From positions 18,965,275-19,029,274 of the forward strand of contig CM065179.1 in NCBI GenBank assembly GCA_033026295.1: 64,000 bases of DNA, written 5' to 3'. A model generated the notes under the pieces. It was not told the DNA's origin, ran no database searches, and was given only the letters and a program-made list of their open reading frames with translations. Shown in pieces: positions 38,561 through 51,434 of this stretch (position 1 is its first letter; each line of letters opens with the position of its first letter). Made by a program: the position numbers and the translations under genes. The stretch is from Channa striata (Eukaryota > Chordata > Actinopteri > Anabantiformes > Channidae).

Positions 38561-39868
38561 ATGTCATATTAGTGTGCTGAACATGTTCAGCTGTGGCTAC
38601 CCTTGAAAGGACAAGCTGAAAGCCATTGGTCCTTGACTCTTGATCCCAAATGATGAATTTCATTTCCTCTGACTGATAAATCAAGTCAAGTTTAGCTTTG
38701 AAATTCTTGTCAGATGCAGATATTTTCTTTGTGTTTAGTCCATAGTAACATGCTAAACTATGATTGTGAAAACGGTAAACATTATGCCTCCTAAACACGG
38801 TCAGAGTGAACATGTTGGCATATGCTAATTATGAAGCTGCTGGCAGAATTCACATACACACTCGCACACAATATAATGCTCTTTATTGACATTTTGGGGT
38901 TTATTGACAGTTTACTGACAACCTATATGTTGTGAGGTGAGCAGAATTGCATCTGAGTGTTTTATCAGATTTGTTTTTGTCCATAGTTTTTTTAATTAAG
39001 AATATGTAAGTGTGCATGTGTGTGTAGAGGATATACGACTAGATTCTACTCACACAGCATTTCACTACAACATGCAGATACTCTCCCTTATGATGACACT
39101 CACTGTGTTACACCCATTAGCACTTTTGCCCACAGTCAGATATCTCTCCCCTGTTGTTTGGAGTAAAGGAAAAATGCTCCTCTTCATTCTGTGGAAGGCC
39201 AAGAAGTCAAATAGTGAGATAAATGCCCATGATTTTTTGTCCTTTATGGCTTAATTTTTCACTTTGTAGGAGACCTCAGAATGTTTTCTCAGCCTCTGTT
39301 TATATGCCTAGCTGAGGAGAGATATCAAAGATAATTGCAAAGGTTTTATACAGCTGTCAGTCTGAATATTTTCTCCTTCTCCTCCTCAGCTATTTCCTTT
39401 ACATTAGTAAGAAAACTTTACTTGACATGGACTAAACGCTTGGATTAACGAGACCATGGAAGGTGAAAAGTATTCAGCTGTGGTGGAAAACGTCAGGCAA
39501 AGCCAACTCAGCAGACCATGGAGAAAACTTTGCAACAGCTGTTTAATTCACGAAAGACCAAATTGTTCCAGGTGAAGGAGAAAAATAACAAGATACTTTG
39601 TCTGATGGAGAACGACTGGAGGTGAGCAACAAGCTGATCCCGGAGTTCGACCAAGTGAGTTGTGCGATATACATGCCTTGGTAAAAGATGTATCCCACAA
39701 ATATATTACAAAAAAATAAGATTTAATAAAAATCTGTCGGCACAATTAAGGTGTAGAATAAAAATATCCTTTTCAGCCTGAAAAATTTTTCCTCAGGAGG
39801 GATGATGGTGTGTGGAACGTCTCATTAGGAGAGTCCAAAACCTTCCCTGCAAACAAGGTTTAGAGGGA

Positions 39869-39871
<3 letters not shown>

Positions 39872-39911
<40 letters not shown>
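39872..39911. repeat. (CA)n microsatellite
   Basis: Twenty uninterrupted CA units. Confidence 0.95.
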
Positions 39912-39915
<4 letters not shown>

Positions 39916-41781
39916 CTTTAGCAGATCGATAACAAAACATCTCAGTAAAAACGGGGAGGCCCATGTGGAGGAGAGGAAACACAACCATATCTCTTCTTCT
40001 TCTCTCCCTTTCCTCTCATCTTTTACCCTGCTTATGTATTGATCCAAAAATGTCTGTTTTTAGCTGGAGCCGTCTCTTTGCCCTCTTTGTTTTTAAGGTT
40101 GATCACGGAATGATTGAAATTACCTGCTTATGTCATTAATTAATGTCAAATATAATTGCTATATAAAGGTTATAAAAAAATCCAAATGTAATGTAATCGT
40201 ATTTTACCCTGTAATATGAACAGATTGTAGCTTCTCTGGTTTTGTATTTTTTAAATGGTGAGCATTTACATCATCTTGTTAAGGTGGAAAGGTATCCTGT
40301 GTCTCTGTTCAGGTAGATTGTAGTGAAGACAGAGTAATCTGCTCTTTGTGGTCTGTTGGGAAGCACTGAAGATCACAGCCAGACTCATGAGCCAACTCCA
40401 GACTTGGACAGACTTGGACTCTTAGCTTTCCTCTTGTGTGCACACAGCATTAACGTTGTCCGTTTCAGCCCTAACTGCTCGACCGTGTGTGGAGCTTCAG
40501 TTTGCTCTGTTGGTGTGTGTTTCATCTTCTGCCCAGCTGTATTCAGTGTCTCCTGATGGGTGTCAGGCTACGCCTCTACCTGGACTAGGATCAAGAGGCC
40601 ATCCATCACCCAAACGCAGCAACTATAAAAATTTTAGTAAATGCTGAACAAGCAGTTTCTAAGGAAAGGGCACGTGAGAATTTATACAGTATGTGTTTGG
40701 ACAAAAATGCAAGGTAAGCATAAAGGCATTTGCATTTCTCTGAGGTTGAACAGATGACCCTCAATGATTGTGTCTTTTCATGCAGTGGGGCCCATTTTGA
40801 GCATGAGATCATCTCCTTCTCCATACTGTTCAGGTCCTTTTTCAGCTCTCCACCATGTCTGAACCCCCATTCAAGAACCACACACAAAGCAGGACTTAAG
40901 GTTTTGTTCTTCAAATGTGAAAGTTGTTTGTAAAAACAAATGTGACAGGTCACGGGACAATTTGCACATGTAGGAAAACCACGTGTATGTGATACCATGG
41001 GTGGGAACATATAAGGTTGGCAAAAGTTCACTCCAGTTAGGTTTAAATAGTCAATATACCAACTAATATTTTAAAATAACTTGGTTATTAAAGACTGGGC
41101 TCATGTTAATGCATTTTTTTCATGTTTGTTTAATGTGTCAAGAAAACAGTTTTCGGATTATTAAAGTGGGTAAATGGTCAGATGATTTCTTGACCTGCAG
41201 CAGTTGCTGGGCAACCAGACTGACTTTATGAAGTTATTGCTCCCTTCATTGGAGATGGAACCAGGCTTGTTTTCCACAGTTTCCGTCTTCATGCTAACCT
41301 CTGCAAATCAGCTGACTGTGGTTTCCAACTCTTGACAACAGAGTTAACAAGTGAACTGGCTCCACACCTATATTCACAGTTTAGATAATGTCCAGACGTG
41401 GACACAGCTGTGTGAGTGTTGCAATGTTGCCTTCAAGAGCTTCTTTCAAAGTGTCATTTTTCCTCCTTATAGACACACGCTGGTCTAAAACCCTTAGTAT
41501 TCATGGAAAGACACATATAATGATGACTTAGTTTGGGTCTCTGTCAAAACAGAAAACAATTTATGTTGCACTTAATTCCAAAATGGGTTTAATTATTTGT
41601 CTCAGTGCTTTAATTTGACACCTCAGTAGAGCACTAGAATAAAAATCATGGTACTTGACTGAGACAAAAGGAGAAAGCAGAGAGAAGAAGAGGATGAAGA
41701 GGAGGGGGGCCGAGTAAAAGACATAATGAGACCTCATTAAGGCTAAAACCACACACACATAGTGAGCATGAACAAGTCATT

Positions 41782-41844
41782 TGTGTGCGTGTGGGTGTGT
41801 ATGTGTGTGTGTGTCTGTGTGTGTGTGTGTGTGTCTGTGTGTGT
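41782..41844. repeat. Imperfect (TG)n microsatellite
   Basis: TG-rich tract interrupted by CT, CG and AT units. A second short TG tract followed by a G run lies near 42007-42032. Confidence 0.85.
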
Positions 41845-42603
41845 TAGCATGTGTGTCACTCAGAGCAGATCTAAAAAGCCCAAGGGTGGGTTAAGTAGGG
41901 AAACAGAAGAGATTGAGGTGGGGAATTCTCAACTCAAAATGTCCAAATCAGGAAAGGTGCCGACAAGAGCCACCGTCAGTGAAGGGAACAATGGCACTGC
42001 ACTGAAGTGTGTGTGTGTGTGTGTGGGGGGGGGGCTTGACCTGAGAGCGGGCAGCATTGACAACAGGAGACAACAGCAAGAATGGCAAAGTTTAGCAGTT
42101 AAAAGGAGGCAGTGTGTATCTACGTACGTATGCGTCACCGTGTGGGGGGTCCTCCTTAGAGGTGAGGCTGTGTTCAGAAAGGTGGGGTGCTGGGTGATGG
42201 GGGTCCTTGGGGGCAGTCCTGTGGTAATGAGCTGTGGTCTCAGAGGAAAACGAGCTCTATTACAGGAACTCTGAGCTGCTATTCTGAGCTTTAATCTGAG
42301 GCACAGAGGCTGCTTCACCTTCTCCTGCTGCTCAGCACAGATACGTGCTCTGCCTTTGACAACCTGCTGAATTTAAAGGTGAGTCTGGGTTAAAAAACAT
42401 CTCGTCTGAAGAGCAAATGGAAAATCTTCTGGTTGTGTGTCAGATGTGAGCCGAGTCTGATGATGTGCATTTACTGTGACAGTGTTTTCTGAGTGTTATG
42501 TGGTTGTTTGCTTCCTTCAGTTTTTTTTCTTTCCCTGTTCCTGAACTTCCCTCTTGTGTTTTCTCTTGTCATCATCCTCTCCCTGTCTGTCTGCTCGGAG
42601 CAG

Positions 42604-42716
42604 AAGGAAATCGTCTGAGTAAGTCACAGCAGTCCTCGTTTCTCTACAAACTCAAAGGTTCAGTCCTGCCGGGAGATTTACCATCAGACTGCAGGTCGTC
42701 AAGTCAGCAGATCGAG
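42604..42716 (+). CDS. Exon-like open segment, unidentified
   Basis: A long pyrimidine tract ending GGAGCAG precedes a 113-base open segment (LSKSQQSSFLYKLKGSVLPG within it) that ends at a GTCAGA donor in phase 0. It is phase-compatible with the next exon-like segment at 44719-44768. No homologue is recognised. Confidence 0.25.
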
Positions 42717-43569
42717 GTCAGAAAGCCAAACATCTGCCCGGGATATTTGTCCATGATTTTGTATTTAACCATGGGACACAAACATTAGTGTGAAATTCAG
42801 AGAAATGCTAACCCACAAAAAACATAAACTTTAGGTTAGATGGAAATAATTATTTTAAGTACAGGATTCTTAGCGTTTTCTTTTATTTGAGAAAATAATT
42901 TAAATCATTTGTCAAATTTCTTTGTGAGAACATGCAACATATCTTTGTATGTGGACTAAATGTGCATTAAAAATCCAAATGCAAAACAAGTGAACTGTTC
43001 TCATATCTGAAATAAGAGAGTTAGACATACCTAATAAACTCAATAAACCTGCACAATATTGTACAATATAAATAAACAAAGTTTTTTACAGTGAGGAATG
43101 TCTCTGCCCAGCACAAGGCGATTTTGTTTGTTCTGCAATAAATCTTTTAGGAGCTACAATCATCCATTTAGCCAGTAAAACTGTCAAGTCATTTGTTGCT
43201 ATTATTGCTCCTGCTGCCTCACAAGGATGGACAAAGTTGAATAAAATGAGTTTCTAAATAATCTCAGACAGACAGTCACAGTGTTAGGACAGCTTGAGCT
43301 TGATAAAGGCAAGAAAAAAAAAGCTTATGAAACTACATACAGTGATGTATGTGTTTTATGTTTGTCTTTGGATTATGAACAATTAATAACACTTGAATTG
43401 TTCTTTTATTTTAAACCATTAACTTGTATAGTGTTGATGTAAAAGAAGTGTTGATGGAAGTTTTGCAATCAGGAATGATGATGTGCATTAATCTGGGAAA
43501 CAGTAACAAAAGAAAAAAGTTGCTTTGATCACCAGTTCACAGTTGGACAAATAGTCCAAATGGAAACTT

Positions 43570-44280
43570 TAAGTCTTGTGGATGATCTCTCTAGAAGTGG
43601 GCACCAGGCCAAGATGGCTCCAAAGACACAATGTTTAGTGTTCAATAAGTGAAAAACCAGCCCAGAGAAACATCTAAAGGCACTAGAAATCAGAGCTGGT
43701 TAACATCTCTGTTCATTACCCACACAAATTGTGCACAGATTATAGTGCATGGTTGCATGCCTCATGCTGCTCTGTGCTGCACGCCACTGCCCAGCACTAC
43801 TGGCAAAATTATTCAGGATTGAGGAAACTACAACTGATATGTGGAAAACACATGCAGCACTACGTATAACTGTATATTAACATGAAAACATCAATTCAGC
43901 AACAAAGAAGAATGAAGAGAGCTTCGTTTTTGGGGCATCTTCACTGTAGCTGGTCCTGGACATTTTAAAAGAAATTGTAAAGTTTATCAAGGATTTTGTC
44001 AGGCGGCAGAACGTGACTCTAAACATCACCACTAATGCAGAATGGCTTCAAATCCACCTTCTCGTTCAGAGATTAAGTTGGAAGTGTCACACCACATTGA
44101 GCTGAGCTGAAGGAACACACCAAAATTCCTCCTGAATATTGTCTGATCTGCAGCAAAGGAGGCCCTTATGAAAGAGTTATTAATCCAAGGGTTCACTGAC
44201 TTTTTCAGCATCACGTTTCACAAGGTTTTGTTTTACATGAAGATCAGCTCACATTTTATGATTAATACTTTAAAGAAAAC
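43570..44280 (+). mobile_element. Decayed Tc1-like transposon, 3' half
   Basis: Blocks such as GAGCTTCGTTTTTGGGGC (about 43919-43936), CATTTTAAAAGAAATTGTAA, AATGGCTTCAAA and CAAAATTCCTCCTGAATATT follow the order of a fish Tc1 transposase 3' half. TAATCCAAGGGTTCACTGAC and a terminal-repeat-like GATCAGCTCACATTTTATGA (44242-44261) come next. No open frame survives. The 5' limit is uncertain. Confidence 0.65.
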
Positions 44281-44718
44281 CATGAGATTTGCAAACAAAG
44301 CAATGAGGGACTATCTGCACTAGTAAAAGCAGAGGAGTATGTAGTTTAACTAGTGAAATGCTTCCTTGTCCTTGTTTTTCTGCCTCAGTGCGTGAGCATG
44401 ACTTGGTGACACACTGAGCTGTCAGGATCGATTGAGGTTCCTCAGAGCTGGCAGCGGAGAGCAGGCCTGGCATTTTGGCGTCAGCGGGCCATGTCTGGTC
44501 CACCATCCCACCAAAGAAAGCCTGCAGCAACAGTGACGCACCACTAACCACAGCACACACACACTTTACCTTCTTTGTGTATGCATAAACACACACATTT
44601 CACACCATAAGCTTGGCTGCCAGGTGTAACCTGTGCCGTGCATGGATACACTTCCCTCCTGCGTGTCACTCTCTCTAATTCACTCTAGTTGTTTTCTTTC
44701 CCTCTCTCTCTACATTAG

Positions 44719-44768
44719 GTGCCAAGTGAAGACAGCTCCACTGCAGCATCTGACCCGTCCTGGCAGAG
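44719..44768 (+). CDS. Exon-like open segment, unidentified
   Basis: A strong pyrimidine tract with TTAG acceptor, 16 open codons (VPSEDSSTAASDPSWQ) and a GAG|GTGAGG donor leaving two bases. Phase-compatible with 42604-42716 upstream and 54020-54124 downstream. No homologue is recognised. Confidence 0.25.
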
Positions 44769-46421
44769 GTGAGGTTGGATAATAAAGCTGCTGTTCCTGC
44801 CAAAAAGGACCAGAGGAGATAAGGGAGGGGACTCAAGGAAAGGACAAGACAAATCATTAGAGAGAGTGGAAAAGAAATTTAAGAAACAGAAAAAAAAACA
44901 CCGAGGCCACAGGCAAGATGGACAAAATTGACACTGTGAATAAAGCTGCAGTTGCAGCGAAGCGTGCCTCTCTTTTTCTTCCCTTCATCCATTCCATCTC
45001 CAGAGCCATGGTGTTGGTGCAGAGGCTGAATCAATCACCCCTCTGTCCTCCTTCCCCTCCATCCTTCATCCACCCAGTGTGCATGTCAACACAGTGTGTG
45101 GATGGACAGAAAAATCCCAAGAAAACACACAAAAGATCAAAACGACAGTCATTGGTTAAACTTAAGTGTAGCATTTTAATTACAGTAAAAGATAAAATGT
45201 CACTTAATATAAGTTACTGCAGTTTTCAATTGGCCAGAACTACCAGTCATACAGAAGATCTGTGTGGAATTATACAATAATACAGTGATATCGTCTTCAA
45301 AAGGGTGTGTAGGAGTGTGTCAAGCCAAATATGAGAGAGCTACTGTAAGTCAGACAACCAAGTTTATAGGCCAGTGATTATTCAGCTGTGTGTGCGTGTT
45401 TCTAACATATACAAAGTGTGTAATGTTGATATAATTATGAAACATCTTGCAATCTGTGTCTCATTCTACTAGTCACAATCAGGTTGTGTTACAAAAGGCG
45501 CTTGTTTGTCACTTTTCACACCTGATGCTGTTTGTATAAAAACCACCAAAGCCTCTATGTTCGGAGTCAGTCAGTGTAAAGCACGAAGAAGAACTAGTTC
45601 TGGCTCACTCACAGAATTGTTTCGCTAATAAATATAGAATTACAGAAACACTGTCTTGAAGTTTTAATCTTACTATGTTAACTTTTTTTATGATGGACAT
45701 CTAGTGTGACAATGATTAGTTTTTCTACCTTCTGATGGGCCTGTTTCATAATTAAATCAGGTCCATATCTGCTTTTCCTCGGAAAGGTCATGTTTGTTCA
45801 AACTTTCCTTTTTTCCCATTGCCAGCTTTTCATCTTGGGGGTTTATTTCTTTGACTGGCGTCATTCTGACCCATGTTAACATACTGGCTTCGTGAGCCTG
45901 CTGTTTAGCCCCAAGCAGTCAGATTTGAACATAGTTTTATTTAGACTGACAAACAAGAGTTTACATTTACTAATATGTTGTTTCGCTGGAGTCACGTTTC
46001 CCAAAACGCTAACGGCCTGCAAATGTAGTGAGTGTCATTAGCTGAAGCCACAAAACGCAGTTAAATAAGAGAGACCTTAGCTGGAAAATCCTTAAATTTT
46101 CAGTCAGAACTCACAGTTATTCTTTCTACTGCAGCATGGTCTTCTACTTATTATTGTCTTACTTGGTAAAACCGTGTCTTTCAAGCAGCTCGTAAGGGCA
46201 GGTCGGCAGAGGGAAATCTCTGCCGTCCTGCCACACTCGCCTCCACTCCCACACAATGTCATCCACAGAAAAGCTTTCATGCTGGGAAGTGTGTTTCTGT
46301 GCGTGCGAGTGTGTTTGTGTGTGTAATCTCTCAAAGTGGGGTCATACGCTGAACGTAATGCGTTAACAGCTATTTCCATTTTGACTTTTACATCTCTTTT
46401 GCTTCCATTTGAATTATCAAG

Positions 46422-46481
46422 CATGATTCTTACATCATACGACAAATGAAAGAAGAGATCTCTGCAGCCCTGCAGTCACAG
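46422..46481 (+). CDS. Exon-like open segment with coiled-coil flavour
   Basis: An acceptor-like ATCAAG, 20 open codons (HDSYIIRQMKEEISAALQSQ) and a CAG|GTGTGT donor. Only this frame is open. Its phases do not join cleanly to the nearest neighbours, so it may be chance. Confidence 0.2.
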
Positions 46482-47186
46482 GTGTGTACAAAGGAAGTAA
46501 AGGAGAGTTTAAAGACGTGACCTTCTTCAAAAAGGAAGGAGCAACAAAGAAGAAACTGCTCATCTTTCCCCCTGGAAGGCAGTTTTGCATGTGTTGCATG
46601 TGTGTGTGCAATGATGGGCTGTATTATTGACTTATTGCATTAGATGGTCTCTGTGCTTCACGCTCACGCTCTAACATTGCCCTCAGAGAAATAACGGGAT
46701 CAGACTGAGCGCACACACTCAAGCACACACCCACACACTCCAACAGTAATAGTTGTGCAAACACAAAATATTTTGTCTCTTGCATCACTGTCGTGCTTCT
46801 GCGGTTTGTGTTCTTAGTGCTGTATACATTTACCTACAGGGATGTCAGTCACTTTGTGTCTATGGATTTGTGGATTTAGGTGTCTGTATGTTGCTCTTCC
46901 TGTCCCTCTCCAAAGCTGTGAGCTGTGAGCAGGGAGAAATTTGAGGGCTGTGTAAAGGATTAGAACTTGCTCTTTGCCAGGGGTTGAGCAGTTGGCAGCA
47001 CAACTGAAATGCAGAGAGGAGGTAGTGGAAAGAAAGAGAAAGTGGAAGCGTGGAGTCCTGTGAGCCAAGCAGGTGGGAGCGCAGGGTGTGAGGGGCACGT
47101 ACAGAAACAAAAGCTGTCAGGTGAGACAGGGGAGAGTCACCTGTCAGCCTCTGCTTCTCTAAGCTATAAGCCTCCGACCTGCCCAC

Positions 47187-47214
<28 letters not shown>
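47187..47214. repeat. (TG)n microsatellite
   Basis: Fourteen TG units. A (CA)n tract of similar size lies at 47897-47922. Confidence 0.95.
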
Positions 47215-47217
<3 letters not shown>

Positions 47218-50200
47218 AAGATCCATACATGACAGACTGAGCATTTCTAACAGGAAGTCAGTTTACAGAGGGCCAGGCTCAGAGATTACTGCTGTTTGTG
47301 GTGGAGGTAATTACACATGATAAATCTAATAAAAGGGCCTTGTTAAAACATTTCGACCCCTGCGATTTCATTTCTCGTGGATTAGAAAGTATCTAGGCCT
47401 GCTGTTAACGCCCATAATAAATACATTTGATCCAGGATGCATCACTTGTACATGTAAAAAAAGTTAAAAGGACTTTCCAGTATTACAGATGTAACCATTC
47501 TTATAATATTTAACAGAGTAGTTTTTATTCATGTAAGAATTCCTGTTGTATTACAGCACAAGAACTCAAATCATTTCTTCTTCAGTAGAAAACTAACATT
47601 CATCCATTCCTCGTCCAGTAGTTCTTTATTGCTTATGATTCATGCCGTACAAAAACTAAAGACATTAAATAACATAAATAACAGACAATGTATATAAGTA
47701 GATGTTTAAATATCAGAAATCCCATGTTGGGCAAACACACACACATACGCACACACAAATATAAAGACTATTTAGGTCTCTTCTTTGAGGACGTCTGTAA
47801 TCTGCAGCTCTTACACAGAGCTAACACCTCAGATGTGTGACTAGCAGGGTAATGATGTTTTCTTTTTCTGTGTAAAACTGTATGAATGTACCAGCCGCAC
47901 ACACACACACACACACACACACATGTTTTTAGAGATGGCAAGAGAAGCGAGGACGTTACAAAGCAGCCCCTCCCTCTTATTCATCTCTTTCTTACACAAG
48001 TCACATCCTGAACACCGCCCTGGGCAATGATTTTCTGAGCACAGTGTGTTGATTTTTCAGAACTCCTCACACATAAAACGTACACAAATATCTGCTCTGA
48101 CGCCCCGAAATTCACACAAAAAAAAACATCGGCTGCAAAGATCCACTGTCACACAATGTAAATATCACTGCAAAAATGTCCCTCAGATGTCCACGGTGCC
48201 CTTCGTTCTGCCCAGTGACACACATGGCTCTCGTCCTTTTGGCACACTGACTGACTCCCCCGTCCTCTGACCTACTGCTGCAAAAAGACATTGTCTGTCT
48301 CCTGAATGTTGCTATATTTGTCAATGGTGTGAAACTAACATTCAGCCAAACAAAGTAGCTCCTCCAAACAGGAAGCATTGCTTTATGTTCAAGTATGCAG
48401 CTGTGAGGTCACTGTTGTAGGTCAAATGTCTTTTTATGAATGTGATGTAACGCAAGAGGGATTTACACCACCAGTCTTTAGGTCCTTCAAAGCCTGCGTG
48501 CATCTGAGCTCCTCTTTGAACAAATGATCTGATAATGACAGCCTGCAGCTTTATTTGATAAATTATAGGCCCAGGTGTGTGTGTGTGTGTGTTTTTGTGT
48601 GCATTATGTGAAAGTTGATGACAGTGTGAGAATGAAGATGGAGAGGAGGATAAGAGGGTGTAGCAATGCATGGTAAGAGAGACTAAAACAGGAGTGTTAA
48701 TGTTGTCAGACCTGCGGGCTTTGACTTTAGCTGTGCCCTTGAGATTTATTGTGCATGTGGGGGTGTCGATATGTGTGTATGTGTTTGTGTGCATGAGAGA
48801 GAGAGGGTGAACAGACCCTTGTTTGAGGAAGGGAGGAAGTGTTTCTCTAACGATGTGCTTCAGCAGGTTTCAGTGTGACAGGTTTGGAAATCAGATGACC
48901 TCTTTTATGGTACGCTTAAAGATACATGGTGACGAGCAGGCAAACAAACATATGCACAAACACACACACACACACACACTACCAAACCCTCATTCATCTG
49001 GAGGAGCCACTCAGCCTTTCAATAAAGCTGATAAGTACATCAATCAGGCTGAATTCCTGCTTGCGATGGTGACCCTGTTGTTTCTCCACCCCACCTCTAT
49101 CCTGAGCGTGTCATTTATCATCTCTAACTGCCCATCCATCCTGTGACAGACAGGGTGGAAGTGGATCATGATGGAGGAGGAAGGTTTGGATCGGTCTGAG
49201 CTCATGAATCATTTGGCCGAGCTGCTCACAGAGATATTGTGTGATCGCTCTCCCCCACGTAAACACACACATACACGAGTACACATAATCTGGTAGTTTT
49301 AGTCCTCCACGAATGTAACATGAAGTCAACCAGGAGAAGCTTCCGGTCACTTAGTGTAGAACTATGTTCGCCATACGACTCACTCAATCAGCTTCTTGCC
49401 GCGTTCATGCGCAGTCATCGTTACACCTGCCTCACTTCTACAACTACAGCAGGTTGGAGAGCACGTACTGTGGAGCTACTGCCGAGTGACTGTCTGCAGG
49501 AGGATGCACACAGTAAATACACAGAAACACGAACACAAAGGTAACGCGCACACACAATAGACAAGGTAGACCAAGCCTTTAAAGAAACCTAAAGCCCTTC
49601 TGAGGTTGTTTCCCTGTCCTCTCTGGTCATTGATTCTGTTTCACCTTTAGCCACAACAAAACCAACAGATGAATTTCCAACCACCTCTTGCTTTCTTTTT
49701 CATCCTCAAAAGAAATTAAAAAAACTGCTGTTTTGCTTGGCTAAGTTAAAAAAGTTGGTGTCGACAAAAACTGTTTGGTTTTTTTCCAACGAATCACAGT
49801 GTGCATGAAGCGTGTGAGTAAATATGAAATGAAAGCGATCCACTAATGTCCACACGTGTTTTTCACTGTAGGACGGTGAAAGTCACTGATTGCAGAAACA
49901 CCGGGGTGTCCATGTGTCTTTGAAAGATACCCTGAGTTTTGATATTAACCAGGGGCAGATCTAGAAGTTTTTTTATTGGAGTGGCCAGAATGAGACACAC
50001 AGGTAATGGAATAATCTATTTGGAAGTATTAAACTCTTTATTAATAGGCTAAAGTGTTTGTTCAGTGTCAGAAATATCAAATACGTAACTTATCTACCAT
50101 TGTAACTCCAAATAGTCATAAACAAATAATGATTAACAGTTGGGGAAGAAGTAAAAATCCATCCTCTGCAGGGATAATCTGCCTTGTTTCTTCTATTAGA

Positions 50201-50946
50201 AAAATTCTATTGTGACAAAATATATGCAGTCACCTTAATAAAATGTTATCTATTTATAATGAGGGGGATTTATTTTGATCTTGAGATTTGATCTCTGTGT
50301 GCTGACATCTCTTCTCCCACCTTGTCACTCGGGCAGAGCATGGCACCTGGTGTGGCCAATCACATCAAAGTGCCAGCCCTCTCTCCCCTGTTGTCAACAA
50401 AGATTTGTATATTCAAACTATATCACTCAACTGTGATTGTTAGGTTGCGAACGCTTCCCAAAGCTGACTGGGTTTGCTAGACACCACTATTCCTTATGGT
50501 TTACACATAAATCCGCCTCTGTCTCGTGTGTTTACAAGCTGCAACCCCTGATGCAAACAAAATGGAAACCTTCTTACCAGAACGTTCGCCCAGAGCACAA
50601 CTAGGAGTCAGAGACTCTGCAAGGTGCTTTTTTACTTCAAAAGTAACATGTTAATCCCACCAAGGTCCCACTCGCTATTCTTCTTCTATGATTTGTATTC
50701 CATTAGTGTTTACATTCACATTAATTTGTCATTGTTCTGAACTCTTAGGATTCCTAACTTTGCTGTTTTAGGAACAAATTCTGGACTACAGGACACAACA
50801 GTGACTGTTCACTTTTTCAAGTGAGTTGCCTTAAGGCAGGAAATCACATTTAATACTGATATCTACTGGGTTTCACTGTAGCAGAGATAAGGCATCACTA
50901 TCGTTGTGACCTCCCGTATAGTCTTATGTATTTTGTGTGGTTCAAC

Positions 50947-50979
<33 letters not shown>

Positions 50980-51074
50980 TTGTAGTCATCATTTACAAAG
51001 AGCACTTCACATAGAATGCAGGTACATCCACTCACTCAGAAAACCAGCTCCGTAGAGTAACTGTGCTGAGATGA

Positions 51075-51078
<4 letters not shown>

Positions 51079-51118
<40 letters not shown>
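51079..51118. repeat. (TG)n microsatellite beside lrrc52
   Basis: Twenty TG units about 320 bases beyond the lrrc52 stop codon, in its likely 3' UTR or flank. A (CA)n tract follows at 51241-51260. Confidence 0.95.
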
Positions 51119-51121
<3 letters not shown>

Positions 51122-51434
51122 AGGTGGTTGGGGTGTATTGCTCTTAATAATCTCAGAGGTCATTCTGTAATCCTGAAGTGAAGGCATCGTCATCCTTATT
51201 GCCGTCGCTTTCTCTATCGCGCACGCACACACTCACACGCACACACACACACACACACACTTTCTATCCAGTATGTTAAAGAGCATATTGCAAAATCTAA
51301 ATCTGTAACAAAAGAGACACTGTCAGATCTGGGTTCGTTGCAGAACCTTTGGTCTCAGAGTCCTCTCATGTCTCCCAGTGCCTCCTCTCTGTCTTATCTC
51401 TCCTCCTGTTCTCATGTTGTTTCACATCAGTCTG

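Larger units (their letters stand above)
30500..51434. other. Gene-poor region
   Basis: About 21 kb between mmachc and lrrc52. It holds a 1.8-kb tandem duplication (32230-35817), a tRNA-derived SINE (38396-38560), a decayed Tc1 element (43570-44280), many CA/TG microsatellites, and a few exon-like open segments listed separately. The remaining open frames are short, AT-rich or made of simple repeats. Confidence 0.6.

Noticed and set aside
39459..39570. Small frame MEGEKYSAVVENVRQ with a GTGAAG donor
   Set aside because: About 37 codons, no upstream or downstream partner, no recognised family.
40606..41031. 141-residue open frame on the minus strand
   Set aside because: Low-complexity-free but no recognisable domain, no splice context and mixed composition; it looks like a chance frame.
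41762..42274. 170-residue open frame on the plus strand
   Set aside because: Much of it is translated TG microsatellite (Val-Cys runs) and G runs; no coding character in the rest.
44918..45280. Frame starting MDKIDTVNKAAVAAKRAS
   Set aside because: The start looks protein-like, but there is no homology I recognise, no splice support, and the later part is AT-rich with a weak composition.
46983..47022. Coiled-coil-like segment VEQLAAQLKCREE after a CAG acceptor
   Set aside because: It needs a phase that the neighbouring exon-like segment at 46422-46481 does not provide, and its GTAGTG donor is poor.
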